Source: Candidatus Leucobacter sulfamidivorax (GTDB taxonomy: Bacteria; Actinomycetota; Actinomycetes; Actinomycetales; Microbacteriaceae). From it: a DNA stretch of 64,000 bases. Numbering within the stretch: the first letter of the stretch is position 1; each line of letters opens with the position of its first letter. Positions 17,401 to 28,617 of the stretch are shown here, in pieces. Location: the NCBI GenBank assembly GCA_016771945.1, contig QZLF01000001.1, positions 825,447 to 889,446 on the forward strand, in the 5' to 3' direction. The notes beneath the pieces were generated by a model that was given only the letters and a program-made list of their open reading frames with translations, was not told the DNA's origin and did not search any database. The position numbers were made by a program, and so were the translations under genes.

Positions 17401-18738
17401 AGATCGCGCTCCCCGCGTCTGCACCGCGCCCAGCTCCTCGAGCAGGGCGAGACCGTCGCGCACGCCGCGACTGTCGGGAGGGGTGAGGAAGGGGAAGCCC
17501 GTGATGTCGCCGAGGTCGAGCGCGAGCATCTGCAGGATCACGCTCGCGAGCCCCGTGCGCAGGATCTCGGGCTCGGTGAACTCGGGGCGGCTCTCGTAGT
17601 CCTCCTCGCTGTAGAGGCGGATCGCGATGCCCGGGCTCGTGCGGCCGGAGCGGCCGGAGCGCTGCTTCGCGCTCGCCTGCGAGACGGGCTCGATGGGCAG
17701 GCGCTGCACCTTGCTGCGCGAGCTGTAGCGGGAGATGCGCGCGGTGCCGGCGTCGACGACGTACCGGATGCCGGGCACCGTGAGGCTCGTCTCGGCCACG
17801 TTCGTCGCGAGCACGACGCGGCGCGCTCCCGCGTTCGCGCCGCTCGGTCTCTCGAACACGCGGTGCTGCTCGGCGGCGCTCAGGCGGCCGTACAGGGGGA
17901 GGATCTCGAGGCATCTGCCGCGATCCGCCCCCTTTCCCTTGAGCGAGTCGGCGGCGTCGCGGATCTCCGCCTCGCCCGAGAGGAACACGAGCACGTCGCC
18001 CGGCCCCTCCTTCGCGAGTTCGTCGACCGCCCCGCCGATCGCGTCGAAGAGATCGCGCTCCGTCTCGCGGACGCGGGGCTTGCCGGTCTCCGCGTCGACC
18101 GTCTCGAGGCGTTCCACGAGCGGTCGGTACCGGATCTCCACGGGGTAGGTGCGCCCCGACACCTCCACGACGGGGGCGGGCTCGCCGGTGCGCGGATCCG
18201 CGAAGTGCTGCGCGAACGACTCGGGGTCGATCGTGGCGCTCGTGATGATCACCTTGAGGTCCGGGCGGCGGGGGAGCAGCGTCTTCAGGTAGCCGAGCAG
18301 GAAGTCGATGTTGAGGCTTCGCTCGTGCGCCTCGTCGATGATGATCGTGTCGTAGGCCCGCAGCTCGCGATCGCGGTGGATCGCGTTCAGCAGGATGCCG
18401 TCGGTCATGAGGCGGATCCGCGTGCGCTCGCTCACCTTGTCCGTGAAGCGCACCTGGTAGCCGACGAGATCGCCGAGCTCGGTGCCTGTCTCCTCCGCGA
18501 TGCGCTCGGCGATCGTGCGCGCGGCGATGCGGCGGGGCTGCGTGTGGGCGATGCGCTCGCGGCCGAGCGCGAGCGCGATCTTCGGCAGCTGCGTGGTCTT
18601 GCCGCTGCCGGTCTCGCCCGCGACGACGACGACCTGGTGGGCGCGGATCGCGGCCTCGATCTCATCCCGCATCTGCGAGACGGGCAGCTCCTCGGGGAAC
18701 TCGATGCGCGGCGCTGAGCCCGGTGCGGTATGCGACAT
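14485..18738 (-). CDS. hrpA: ATP-dependent RNA helicase HrpA-type (DEAH box)
   Basis: Large DEAH-box helicase, 1417 residues. Seen: Walker A GETGSGKTTQLPK (about residue 41), TQPRRIAARTIAERIAEE, DEAH in IIIDEAHERSLNIDFLLGYLK (about 136), TSATIDPESF, the motif V/VI segment VLATNVAETSLTVPGIRYVVDAGTAR and QRSGRSGRTSPGIAIRLYSEEDY, then the HrpA-specific C-terminal half (YDFYDRRIP, RFDPTAEDDGVTVAVPL, HPGSVL). In E. coli, HrpA acts on stalled, collided ribosomes. Two additions are unusual: a 3 x 20-residue repeat at about 443-502 and a Gly/Ser/Pro-rich insert at about 626-683. ATG 18738 gives the family N-terminus ELPVSQMRDEIEAAIRAHQVVVVAGETG. Confidence 0.93.
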   Translation of the reverse strand: MSHTAPGSAPRIEFPEELPVSQMRDEIEAAIRAHQVVVVAGETGSGKTTQLPKIALALGRERIAHTQPRRIAARTIAERIAEETGTELGDLVGYQVRFTDKVSERTRIRLMTDGILLNAIHRDRELRAYDTIIIDEAHERSLNIDFLLGYLKTLLPRRPDLKVIITSATIDPESFAQHFADPRTGEPAPVVEVSGRTYPVEIRYRPLVERLETVDAETGKPRVRETERDLFDAIGGAVDELAKEGPGDVLVFLSGEAEIRDAADSLKGKGADRGRCLEILPLYGRLSAAEQHRVFERPSGANAGARRVVLATNVAETSLTVPGIRYVVDAGTARISRYSSRSKVQRLPIEPVSQASAKQRSGRSGRTSPGIAIRLYSEEDYESRPEFTEPEILRTGLASVILQMLALDLGDITGFPFLTPPDSRGVRDGLALLEELGAVQTRGARSSGPNASHSTGSRREPTGAESSGSNASHSTGSRGEPTGAESSGSNASHSTGFRGEPTGSGSRERRRITKVGRELARLPIEPRFARMVIESRRHGVTPEVIAIVAGLTIQDVRERPAEQRAHADQLHARFADPLGDLMTLLNLWNHLQEQQSALSSSAFRRLCKAEFLNFLRVREWMDLVRQLTRSAKAPKPPAAGESGTVRAPTEAGRPPGATPISGREGGTGDGGESGDGGGSAELIHRSVLAGLLSHIGIRDERQDRRAPQGRGSRPGAERRRPAQDYLGSRGTRFALHPGSVLSKRPPEVVMSVELVETSRLFARGNAAIEPEWAEELAGPLAKRQIGEPHWEKSQGAAVAYERVTLYGVPIVQRRRVQLSRFDPEHARELFIRHALVESDWYGGERDSPHAFDRANRQLRRELEQLEERSRRRDLLEGDEAVYDFYDRRIPATITSVRDFEGWWKEAQRKQPKLLTMRREDLLEEDAEERIDEAAYPRRWQHGDQTLQLRYRFDPTAEDDGVTVAVPLPLLPRLDGAEFEKLVPGLREELVTALIRTLPKAIRKHVVPAADWARTLLAAVGPALDASSGQDGGSSLTRLLADEIRRRTSQQVSPEDFDPSRLPAHLTPTFRVVDARGRTLGAGKDLAALQRAHRAEATKGVARVAQAALPKHAVERTGATKWDFGELPRHVDSAYAGGRGGRCGGAGTVRAYPAVVDRRNSVDLVLVADAAEQARLSRRGVRRLVALSSPSPASYVREHLSNDEKLLLGGGPHRTLDDAIADVSLAVADRVIRRHSPDGLIWSAADFEAVADDYARSLIDEIYRGIALVARVLAAARDARKAIEAAKALAVLSQVTDAKAQLDGLIWAGGASGGEGFVARTGLERLERLPVYCEAIRHRMSGLTANPGRDRAWQNDVDRALALFAEAGGAIPLPPDAPERLVRVRWMIEELRVSLFAQQLRTAETVSLARIQKALAER
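17231..17410. repeat. Three tandem 60-bp repeats inside hrpA
   Basis: Three units of exactly 60 bases begin at 17231, 17291 and 17351, differing at only a few positions within the first 50 bases; the last 10 bases of the third unit diverge. Each contains the palindrome GGTCGAATGC-gat-GCATTCGACC (one arm base changed in the third). Read in the hrpA frame they encode a 20-residue unit around SNASHSTG, inserted where the family has a short loop before VGRELARLPIEPRFARM. Because 60 is a multiple of three the frame is preserved. Confidence 0.95.
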
Positions 18739-18813
18739 GACCGCTCCATTATCCCTCGACCGCCCCTTGGCTGGGCGTAGACTGTGCAATCGAATACCGC
18801 CTATGAAGGGACC

Positions 18814-19653
18814 ATGATGACAGCTCTGCCGATTCCGAACATCCGGCTGAACGACGGGAACCTCATCCCGCAGTTCGGCTTCGGGGTGTTCCTGGTCGAC
18901 CCCGCGGAGACCGAGCGCATCGTGAGCGAGGCCCTCGAGACCGGGTACCGGCACATCGACACCGCGAGCGTCTACGGGAACGAGGAGGCGGTCGGCCGGG
19001 CCATCGCGTCGAGCGGCATCCCGCGCGAGGAGCTCTTCATCACCACCAAGCTGTGGAATACGGACCAGGAGGATCCGCACGGCGCCTTCGACGCGAGCCT
19101 CGAGCGTCTCGGCCTCGAGCAGGTCGACCTGTACCTCGTGCACTGGCCCGTGCCCATGCACGGCACGGCGCTCGGCGCGTGGCGCGGGCTCGTCGAGATC
19201 GTCGGATCCGGCCGCACCCGCTCCATCGGGGTCTCGAACTTCGAGGTCGAGCATCTCGAGCAGCTGCTCGGCGAGACCGGCGTCGTGCCGGCGGTGAACC
19301 AGATCGAGCTGCACCCGCTGCACCAGCGGCGCGAACTCGTCGAGTTCTGCCGCGAGCACGAGATCGCGATCGAGGCCTGGGGCCCGCTCTCGCAGGGCAA
19401 GAGCGACCTGCTCGAGCGCGAGGAGATCACGGTGCCGGCGCGGCTGCGCGGGAAGACCCCCGCTCAGATCGTGCTGCGCTGGCACATCCAGCACGGCAAC
19501 ATCGTGTTCCCGAAGACCACTCGCCGTGCGCGCATGGTCGAGAACGCCGCGATCTTCGACTTCGCGCTGAGCGACGCCGAGATGGCGCTCATCGACGGCC
19601 TCGACGAGCAGCAGAACTTCGGGCCCGATCCGCGCACCTTCGACGCGCGCTGA
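18814..19653 (+). CDS. Aldo/keto reductase (2,5-diketogluconate reductase-like)
   Basis: NADPH-dependent carbonyl reductase, 279 residues, a TIM-barrel AKR of the bacterial AKR5 type. The catalytic tetrad is visible: Asp in GYRHIDTASVYGNE, Tyr in SVYGNE, Lys in FITTKLWN and His in LYLVHWPVP. The C-terminal cofactor loop reads IVFPKTTRRARMVENAAIFDF. The start is ATG 18814 or the adjacent ATG 18817; a GAAGGG Shine-Dalgarno precedes, and a possible -10 TAGACT lies at 18777-18782. It is followed by mdh after 60 bases, possibly one transcript. The physiological substrate is unknown. Confidence 0.92.
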   Translation: MMTALPIPNIRLNDGNLIPQFGFGVFLVDPAETERIVSEALETGYRHIDTASVYGNEEAVGRAIASSGIPREELFITTKLWNTDQEDPHGAFDASLERLGLEQVDLYLVHWPVPMHGTALGAWRGLVEIVGSGRTRSIGVSNFEVEHLEQLLGETGVVPAVNQIELHPLHQRRELVEFCREHEIAIEAWGPLSQGKSDLLEREEITVPARLRGKTPAQIVLRWHIQHGNIVFPKTTRRARMVENAAIFDFALSDAEMALIDGLDEQQNFGPDPRTFDAR

Positions 19654-19713
19654 CGCGGTCCTCGCGCCGCGCCGCACCGTCGCCGCGCGTCGCATGAACG
19701 AGCAAGGAGAGCC

Positions 19714-20700
19714 ATGACCACCGCACCCGTCACCGTGACCGTCACCGGAGCCGGCGGCCAGATCGGCTACGCCGCGATCTTCCGCATCGCCTCGGGCGCG
19801 ATGCTGGGGCCGGACCAGCCCGTCGCCCTGCGCCTGCTCGAGATCCCCGCCGGGATGCGCTCCGCGGAGGGCGCCGCGCTGGAACTCGCCGACTGCGCCT
19901 TCCCGCTGCTCGCGAGCGTCGACCTCGCCGACGACCCGGAGGTGGGCTTCGACGGCGCGAACATCGCCCTGCTCATCGGCTCGCGCCCGCGCACGGCGGG
20001 CATGGAGCGCAGCGCCCTGCTGCAGGCGAACGGCGCGATCTTCGGGCCGCAGGGCCGCGCGATCGGCGCGGTCGCCGCGGACGACGTGCGAGTGATCGTG
20101 GTCGGCAACCCCGCGAACACGAATGCGCTCATCGCGCAGCAGCACGCGCCCGACGTGCCCGCCTCCCGCTTCGCCGCGCTCACCCGGCTCGACCACAACC
20201 GCGCCGTGGGGCTCCTCGCAGCCGAGGCCGGCGCGCCCGTGGCCGGGATATCGGGGGTCACGATCTGGGGCAACCACTCGGTCACGCAGTACCCGGATCT
20301 CAGCCACGCCCGCGTCGGCGACCGGCCCGCGCTCTCCGTCGTCGACCCCGGGTGGGCGCGCGGCGCCTTCATCGAGCGGGTCGCGAAGCGCGGTGCCGAG
20401 ATCATCGACGTGCGCGGCGGATCCTCGGTCGCCTCTGCGGCCAACGCCGCGATCGAGCACATGCGCGACTGGGTGCTCGGCACGCCCGGGGACAGCTGGA
20501 CGAGCGCGGCCGTCGTCTCGCGCGGCGAGTACGGGGTGCCCGAGGGCCTGATCTCGTCGTTCCCGGTGCGCTCGGCGAACGGGGAGTGGGAGATCGTCGA
20601 GGGACTCTCCGTCGACGAGTTCTCGCGCGCCCGCATCGATCTCTCGGTGGCGGAGCTGAAGGCGGAGCGCGAGACGGTGTGCGAGCTCGGGCTGATCTAG
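19714..20700 (+). CDS. mdh: Malate dehydrogenase
   Basis: NAD-dependent malate dehydrogenase of the TCA cycle, 328 residues. Seen: the Rossmann motif [19 protein letters not shown], substrate-binding arginine region [37 protein letters not shown], and the catalytic histidine in [13 protein letters not shown]. The start follows a strong AAGGAGAGCC. It is of the cytosolic/actinobacterial LDH-like malate dehydrogenase type. It is followed by a gene-free, hairpin-rich stretch. Confidence 0.96.
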   Translation: MTTAPVTVTVTGAGGQIGYAAIFRIASGAMLGPDQPVALRLLEIPAGMRSAEGAALELADCAFPLLASVDLADDPEVGFDGANIALLIGSRPRTAGMERSALLQANGAIFGPQGRAIGAVAADDVRVIVVGNPANTNALIAQQHAPDVPASRFAALTRLDHNRAVGLLAAEAGAPVAGISGVTIWGNHSVTQYPDLSHARVGDRPALSVVDPGWARGAFIERVAKRGAEIIDVRGGSSVASAANAAIEHMRDWVLGTPGDSWTSAAVVSRGEYGVPEGLISSFPVRSANGEWEIVEGLSVDEFSRARIDLSVAELKAERETVCELGLI

Positions 20701-20930
20701 GCCGGTTCCGCGCCGGGACAGAGGGTGCGGGCAGGACGCGCGGCGGCTACGGCGCGGTCTCGGACGAGGGAACGGCAGCCCTGGCATATGCGCGGCAGCC
20801 GACTGTTCGTTCGTGGAGTACGAGGTCTGGCGCGTCGTCGGGATCCTGGTCTGACGGTCGATCCCGACGATGTCGACTTCGACCGGGTGCTCGCCGTGCT
20901 GGATCCCGAGGAGTGGAAAGTGACGCAGCG

Positions 20931-20990
20931 GGTTCATGACCGGCTCGCCCGTGGACCCGATGCCGGAGCCGGGGAGATCAGTCATGAACC
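20931..20990. repeat. Inverted repeat with nested stem
   Basis: Perfect 10-base arms GGTTCATGAC (20931-20940) and GTCATGAACC (20981-20990) around 40 bases. Inside, CGGCTC (20941-20946) can pair with GAGCCG (20965-20970), extending the stem. Confidence 0.6.
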
Positions 20991-20998
20991 GTGCCGAG

Positions 20999-22612
<1,614 letters not shown>

Positions 22613-22615
22613 TCT

Positions 22616-22727
22616 GCTGCGGAGACCGAGCGTCTCTCCGCGAAACCGTCCATCCGCGATCGGCTGTGCCGATCGCTCCCGCCAGGCCCGGCCAGGTTTC
22701 GCTGAGAGACACTTCGGTCTCCACAGC
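22616..22727. repeat. Compound palindrome after argG
   Basis: Arms of about 32 bases (22616-22647 and 22695-22727, reading GGAGACCGA...TCTCTC...CGAAACC with a few mismatches) enclose a second perfect stem GCGATCGGC-tgt-GCCGATCGC (22656-22676). It starts 3 bases after the argG stop. The fold would be a branched structure; it may terminate argG or be a repeat element. Confidence 0.7.
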
Positions 22728-22750
22728 GAGGCGTGAGCGCTCTGAACGAC

Positions 22751-22783
22751 GAAGGACCCGAACCGCAATGGTCCGGGTCCTTC
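22751..22783. terminator. Hairpin between convergent argG and whiB
   Basis: GAAGGACCCG (22751-22760) and CGGGTCCTTC (22774-22783) form a perfect 10-bp stem with a 13-base loop, 12 bases beyond the whiB stop. Placement between convergent genes fits a bidirectional terminator, though no U run is present. Confidence 0.6.
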
Positions 22784-22795
22784 GTGGAGAAGTGC

Positions 22796-23044
22796 TTAGG
22801 AAGCGCGGCGGGCGCGCGCGGCGCGGCGCTTCAGGGCGCGGCGCTCGTCCTCGCTGAGGCCGCCCCACACGCCCGAGTCCTGGCCGGTGTCCATCGCGTA
22901 CTGCAGGCACATCTCGGTCACCTTGCAGCGGGCGCAGACGGCCTTGGCGCGTTCGATCTGCTCGACGGCCGGTCCCGTGTTGCCGACCGGGAAGAACAGT
23001 TCGGGGTCGACGGTGAGGCAAGCGGCTTGCTCTCTCCAGTCCAT
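22796..23044 (-). CDS. whiB: WhiB-family iron-sulfur regulator
   Basis: Actinobacteria-specific [4Fe-4S] regulator, 82 residues. The four cluster cysteines are C9, C37, C40 and C46 (C-x27-C-x2-C-x5-C), followed by the GVWGG turn (SGVWGGLSEDERRALKRR) and a basic C-terminus that contacts DNA. The start follows AAAGGAGAAAAACC. Length and pattern are closest to WhiB1/WhiB2-type proteins, which act with the housekeeping sigma factor; the exact subclass is uncertain. The upstream 190 bases, shared with a divergent membrane gene, contain an unusually AT-rich stretch around 23170-23225. Confidence 0.93.
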   Translation of the reverse strand: MDWREQAACLTVDPELFFPVGNTGPAVEQIERAKAVCARCKVTEMCLQYAMDTGQDSGVWGGLSEDERRALKRRAARARRAS

Positions 23045-23235
23045 GGTTTTTCTCCTTTGTGCGGGCGCACGCGAGCGAAAAACCGAAGCCGGCTAGTAGC
23101 CTGATCTCGCGCCGTGTGCTGTGTTGCGGGGCTGAGAATGCCCACAGCAGCGTGCGCGAAACTCTCTGACATATATATTTCCATGAAGTTTGTAGCAGAT
23201 CAATAGTCCGGCCGAAATATTTTGGAGGCTCTCCG

Positions 23236-23649
23236 TTGACGTCCTCGTCACCTGACGTTCATCCTCGTTCCCGTATCGCGTGGATCGCGCTCGTGATCGT
23301 GCTCGTCGTGGAGGTCGTCGGCGGCCTCGCGGTATTGATCCCCGTCGTGCAGGGCTTCTTCGGCGCGACCGGCGATCCGATCGAGCAGCGGCTCAGCATC
23401 TTCCTCTCGGCGCTCATCGCCTGGGTGTGGGTGATCATCACGCTCTGGGGCGCGCTGCGCAGCCGGGCGAGCTGGGTGCGCGGATCCGCCATCACGATCC
23501 ACATCCTGCTCTTCGCCGCGGGCACCGGCGTGCTGCAGTTCGGCCTCGCGGAGCCGCTCGTCGGCTGGATGCTGATCCTGCTCGCCTTCGCGGGCTTCGC
23601 CGCGGCGCTCATCGCGCGTCCGATGGTCCGGGAGCCCGAGGAGGGCTGA
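23236..23649 (+). CDS. Small four-helix membrane protein
   Basis: Unrecognised protein, 137 residues, with four hydrophobic helices (IAWIALVIVLVVEVVGGLAVLIPVV; LSALIAWVWVIITLWGAL; GSAITIHILLFAAGTGVLQFGL; VGWMLILLAFAGFAAALIARP) and short charged ends. The start is a TTG preceded by GGAGG 7 bases upstream; no better start exists in frame. The gene diverges from whiB. Such proteins are common in Microbacteriaceae, with unknown function. Confidence 0.75.
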   Translation: MTSSSPDVHPRSRIAWIALVIVLVVEVVGGLAVLIPVVQGFFGATGDPIEQRLSIFLSALIAWVWVIITLWGALRSRASWVRGSAITIHILLFAAGTGVLQFGLAEPLVGWMLILLAFAGFAAALIARPMVREPEEG

Positions 23650-23733
23650 ACCGCGCACCGCGGCGGTGGGACGCAACAGGTTCCGCAGGGGTGCACGACG
23701 CGGCGCGCGGCCGCGAACGGGTTCGGCGGGCGC

Positions 23734-24216
23734 TCAGAGTCCGAGGAGCTTGCGCACCCTCGCCACGTGGCCCGTGGCCTTGACGTTGTAGAGGGCGTGC
23801 TCGATGCGCCCCTCGGCGTCGATGACGAAGGTCGAGCGGATCACGCTCGTCACGATGCGGCCGTAGCTGTTCTTCTCGCCGTAGGCACCGTAGGCGATGA
23901 GCACTGCGCGATCGGGATCGCTGAGCAGCGGGTAGTTCAGCCCGTCGCGCTCCTCGAAGCGCTTCTGCTTCTCGGCGGCATCGGGGGAGATGCCGAGCAC
24001 CGCGTAGCCCGCCGCCTGCAGCGGCTCGACCGCGTCGCGGAAGGCGCAGGCCTCCATGCTGCAGCCGGGGGTGAGCGCCTCGGGGTAGGCGAAGAGGATC
24101 ACCCGCCGCCCGCGGAAATCGGAGAGCGAGACGGTGTCGCCGTTCTGGTCGCTGAGGGAGAAGTCCGGTGCGGGGCTGCCCGCTTCGAGGATCACGCGTT
24201 CGGTCACGCCCCTCAT
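23734..24216 (-). CDS. bcp: Thioredoxin-dependent peroxiredoxin, BCP/PrxQ type
   Basis: Thiol peroxidase reducing hydroperoxides, 160 residues. Seen: GSPAPDFSLSDQNGDTVSLSDFRG, then LTPGCSMEACAFRD, with the peroxidatic Cys (C52 in this numbering) and the resolving Cys five residues later (C57), the classical PrxQ arrangement, and EKNSYGRIVTSVIRSTFVIDAEG. ATG 24216 or GTG 24207 are both possible starts; the shorter reading (MTERVILEAG) is closer to family length. Monocistronic, divergent from the isocitrate dehydrogenase gene. Confidence 0.92.
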   Translation of the reverse strand: MRGVTERVILEAGSPAPDFSLSDQNGDTVSLSDFRGRRVILFAYPEALTPGCSMEACAFRDAVEPLQAAGYAVLGISPDAAEKQKRFEERDGLNYPLLSDPDRAVLIAYGAYGEKNSYGRIVTSVIRSTFVIDAEGRIEHALYNVKATGHVARVRKLLGL

Positions 24217-24328
24217 CCTACTCGGTGCGGCACCGTGGCCGATCACCGAAGTCTCTCGACATCGAGATACTTTGCACTCGATTGAGGTAGGATCGGAAGG
24301 CGCATTCGCCAACGAACGGAAGAGTTGA

Positions 24329-26551
<2,223 letters not shown>

Positions 26552-26584
26552 CCGGGCTCGTCCTGGCGGCGCGGCTCCGCTGAG

Positions 26585-26655
26585 AGCATGCGGCGGGGGT
26601 GAGAGAACCCATCGGGTGGTGAACCCGGGAGGTGCTTTCGCCCCCGCCGCATGCT
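26585..26655. terminator. Large stem-loop between convergent genes
   Basis: 21-base arms (26585-26605, 26635-26655) built on AGCATGCGGCGGGGG, with two mismatches near the loop and an internal ACCC/GGGT pair. It lies between the icd stop and the convergent membrane gene, so a bidirectional terminator is likely. Confidence 0.65.
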
Positions 26656-26665
26656 TTCGCGTGAT

Positions 26666-27397
26666 CTACTGCTGCGGGTGCTGGTAGTGCTGCGGGTACG
26701 GCTGCGGCGCGTACGGCTGCTGTTGCGCGGGGTACGGCTGTTGTTGCGCGGGGTACGGCTGCGGCGCGTAGGGCGGCTGCTGCAGATACTGCGGCTGAGC
26801 CGGGGAGGGCTGCGGCGGAGGGAAGTACTGCGCGAGGAACTCGTCCTGCTGCCCGAGCTGCGCCTCCTGGAACGCCAGCAGCGGATCGACGGCCGCCGCG
26901 CCCCAGCGGCGCCGCACGGTCGAGACCGCGGTCACCGCCCCGAGCTGCAACGTGGCCGGCAGGATCACGGCGATGAGGAAGAGCGCGAATCCCGCGGGCA
27001 GACCGGTCGCATTGGCGGTCGTGAGAGCATCGTACGAGCGGAACGCCGGGGCGACGACGGTGAGCACCATGCCGATCGTCGGCACGGCCAGGCCGCCCAC
27101 GACGATCCACGCGACCATGCCGCCGCCGACCCTCGGGTAGGCGCGCGCCAGGGCTCCGACCGACACGGCGTTCGACGCCACTCCCAGCGCCATCAGGGCC
27201 CATCCGACGCCGAGCAGGACGGCCCCGGCGGTCGTCAGCGAACTGATCGCGCCCATCCCGAAGAAGTAGAGCCCCATGACCACCAGGCACAGGATCGGCA
27301 GCACCAGGCTGAGCACCGGGTTCCGCAGCAGCGTCAGCAGGGTGAGGCGGCCGCGGGCGAGGTCGGGGGCCGGCTTCGGGAGGGGCGGGGTCGGCAT
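26666..27397 (-). CDS. Polytopic membrane protein with Tyr/Pro/Gln-rich repeat tail
   Basis: Unrecognised protein, 243 residues. Four to five hydrophobic helices span residues 25-180 (LSLVLPILCLVVMGLYFFGMG; AVLLGVGWALMALGVASNAV; VAWIVVGGLAVPTIGMVLTVV; LPAGFALFLIAVILPATLQLGAV). The last 60 residues are a low-complexity tail of PYPAQQQ and YAPQPYP units, partly encoded by a 21-base tandem duplication near 26716-26760. Such tails are typical of actinobacterial envelope proteins; function unknown. It resembles the 944-1444 protein in composition but with the tail at the opposite end. Confidence 0.7.
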   Translation of the reverse strand: MPTPPLPKPAPDLARGRLTLLTLLRNPVLSLVLPILCLVVMGLYFFGMGAISSLTTAGAVLLGVGWALMALGVASNAVSVGALARAYPRVGGGMVAWIVVGGLAVPTIGMVLTVVAPAFRSYDALTTANATGLPAGFALFLIAVILPATLQLGAVTAVSTVRRRWGAAAVDPLLAFQEAQLGQQDEFLAQYFPPPQPSPAQPQYLQQPPYAPQPYPAQQQPYPAQQQPYAPQPYPQHYQHPQQ

Positions 27398-27513
27398 GCG
27401 CCCAGCCTAGCGGCGGATCCGTGCCGTTCCCTGCGCCGGCAGAGCGGCACCGGCGGACCGCTGCCCCCGGATCGGTGCGGGCGGATCGGCGCAAGTGGAT
27501 CGGCGCGAGCGGA

Positions 27514-28611
27514 TCAGCGCAGCAGCCGCCGCAGCGACTCCACCAGGCGCGCGCCGATCTCGTCGAGCCGGCCGTCGGCGATCGCCGCGTCGAGCTCGCA
27601 GTCGGGAGCGTCGTCCAGGTGGGTGCACCCGCGCGGGCACTCGTCGATGATGGGGGCGAGCTCCATGAAGCCGCGCAGCACGCTCTCGCCCGTCACGTGC
27701 CCGAGCCCGAACGACCGCACGCCCGGCGTGTCGATGACCCACCCGGTCTCGCCGCCCGCGCAGCCGGGCGTCGGCGCCCGCAGCGCGACCGACGACGAGG
27801 AGGTGTGGCGCCCGCGCCCGGTGACCTCGTTCACGTGCCCGGTCGCCCGGTCGGCGTCGGGCACGAGCACGTTGATGAGCGTGGACTTGCCGACGCCCGA
27901 GTGCCCGACGAAGACGGTGGTGCGCCCGGCGAGCGCCTCGCGGATAGCTGCGATCGCCTCCGCGTCGGCCGGGGAGCGTCCCTCCGCTACGTCGGGACCG
28001 CAGGCGGTCCTGAACACGGGGACGTCGAGCCCGGCGAAGTGGGCGAGGAACTCGTCGGGGTCGGCCTGATCCACCTTCGTGACGCAGATGAGCGGGAGGA
28101 TCCCCGCGTCGTACGCGGCCACGAGGTAACGGTCGACCAGCCGCACCCGCGGCTCCGGGTTCGCGGCGGCCACGACGATGAGCATCTGGTCGGCGTTCGC
28201 CACCATGACCCGCTCGACGCGGTCGCTGTCGTCGGCGCTGCGGCGCAGCACGGTGCGGCGTTCCTCGAGACCCACGATCCGCGCGAGGGTGCCCTCGGCG
28301 CCGCTCGTGTCGCCCACCAGCTGGACGCGGTCGCCGATGACGATGGGCGTGTTCCGCAGCTCGCGGGCGCGGGCCGCGACGACGCCCCGCTCCGCAGGAT
28401 CGTCCGGATCGGCGCCCGCGGCGATCAGGGCGCCGTAGCGGCCGCGATCCACCCCCGTGACCATGCCGATGACGGCATCGGCGTGCTCGGGCCGCCGCTT
28501 TGTGCGCGGGCGGTTCGCCTTCGGGTTGGGGCGCTGCCGCACGGCGCGATCGGCGTACTCGCCGTAGGGCGTGTCGTCGTCGTCCTCGTCGTCGGGCGGC
28601 AGCCAGCTCAT
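27514..28611 (-). CDS. rsgA: Ribosome small subunit-dependent GTPase RsgA
   Basis: Circularly permuted GTPase that checks 30S maturation. 365 residues: acidic N-terminus, OB-fold region (VDRGRYGALIAAGADPDD...IGDRVQLVGDTSG), GTPase motifs in permuted order with G4 CVTKVDQADP first, then G1 GHSGVGKSTLIN and G3 DTPGVRSFGLG, and a C-terminal zinc site (CPRGCTHLDDAPDCELDAA). It starts 6 bases after the aroA stop, so the two are an operon, a gene pair common in actinobacteria. Confidence 0.95.
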   Translation of the reverse strand: MSWLPPDDEDDDDTPYGEYADRAVRQRPNPKANRPRTKRRPEHADAVIGMVTGVDRGRYGALIAAGADPDDPAERGVVAARARELRNTPIVIGDRVQLVGDTSGAEGTLARIVGLEERRTVLRRSADDSDRVERVMVANADQMLIVVAAANPEPRVRLVDRYLVAAYDAGILPLICVTKVDQADPDEFLAHFAGLDVPVFRTACGPDVAEGRSPADAEAIAAIREALAGRTTVFVGHSGVGKSTLINVLVPDADRATGHVNEVTGRGRHTSSSSVALRAPTPGCAGGETGWVIDTPGVRSFGLGHVTGESVLRGFMELAPIIDECPRGCTHLDDAPDCELDAAIADGRLDEIGARLVESLRRLLR

Positions 28612-28617
28612 GCGCGT

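Noticed and set aside
17231-17410. CRISPR-like regular repeats
   Set aside because: The 60-base units are contiguous with no unique spacers and are translated in frame within hrpA; no cas gene is present.
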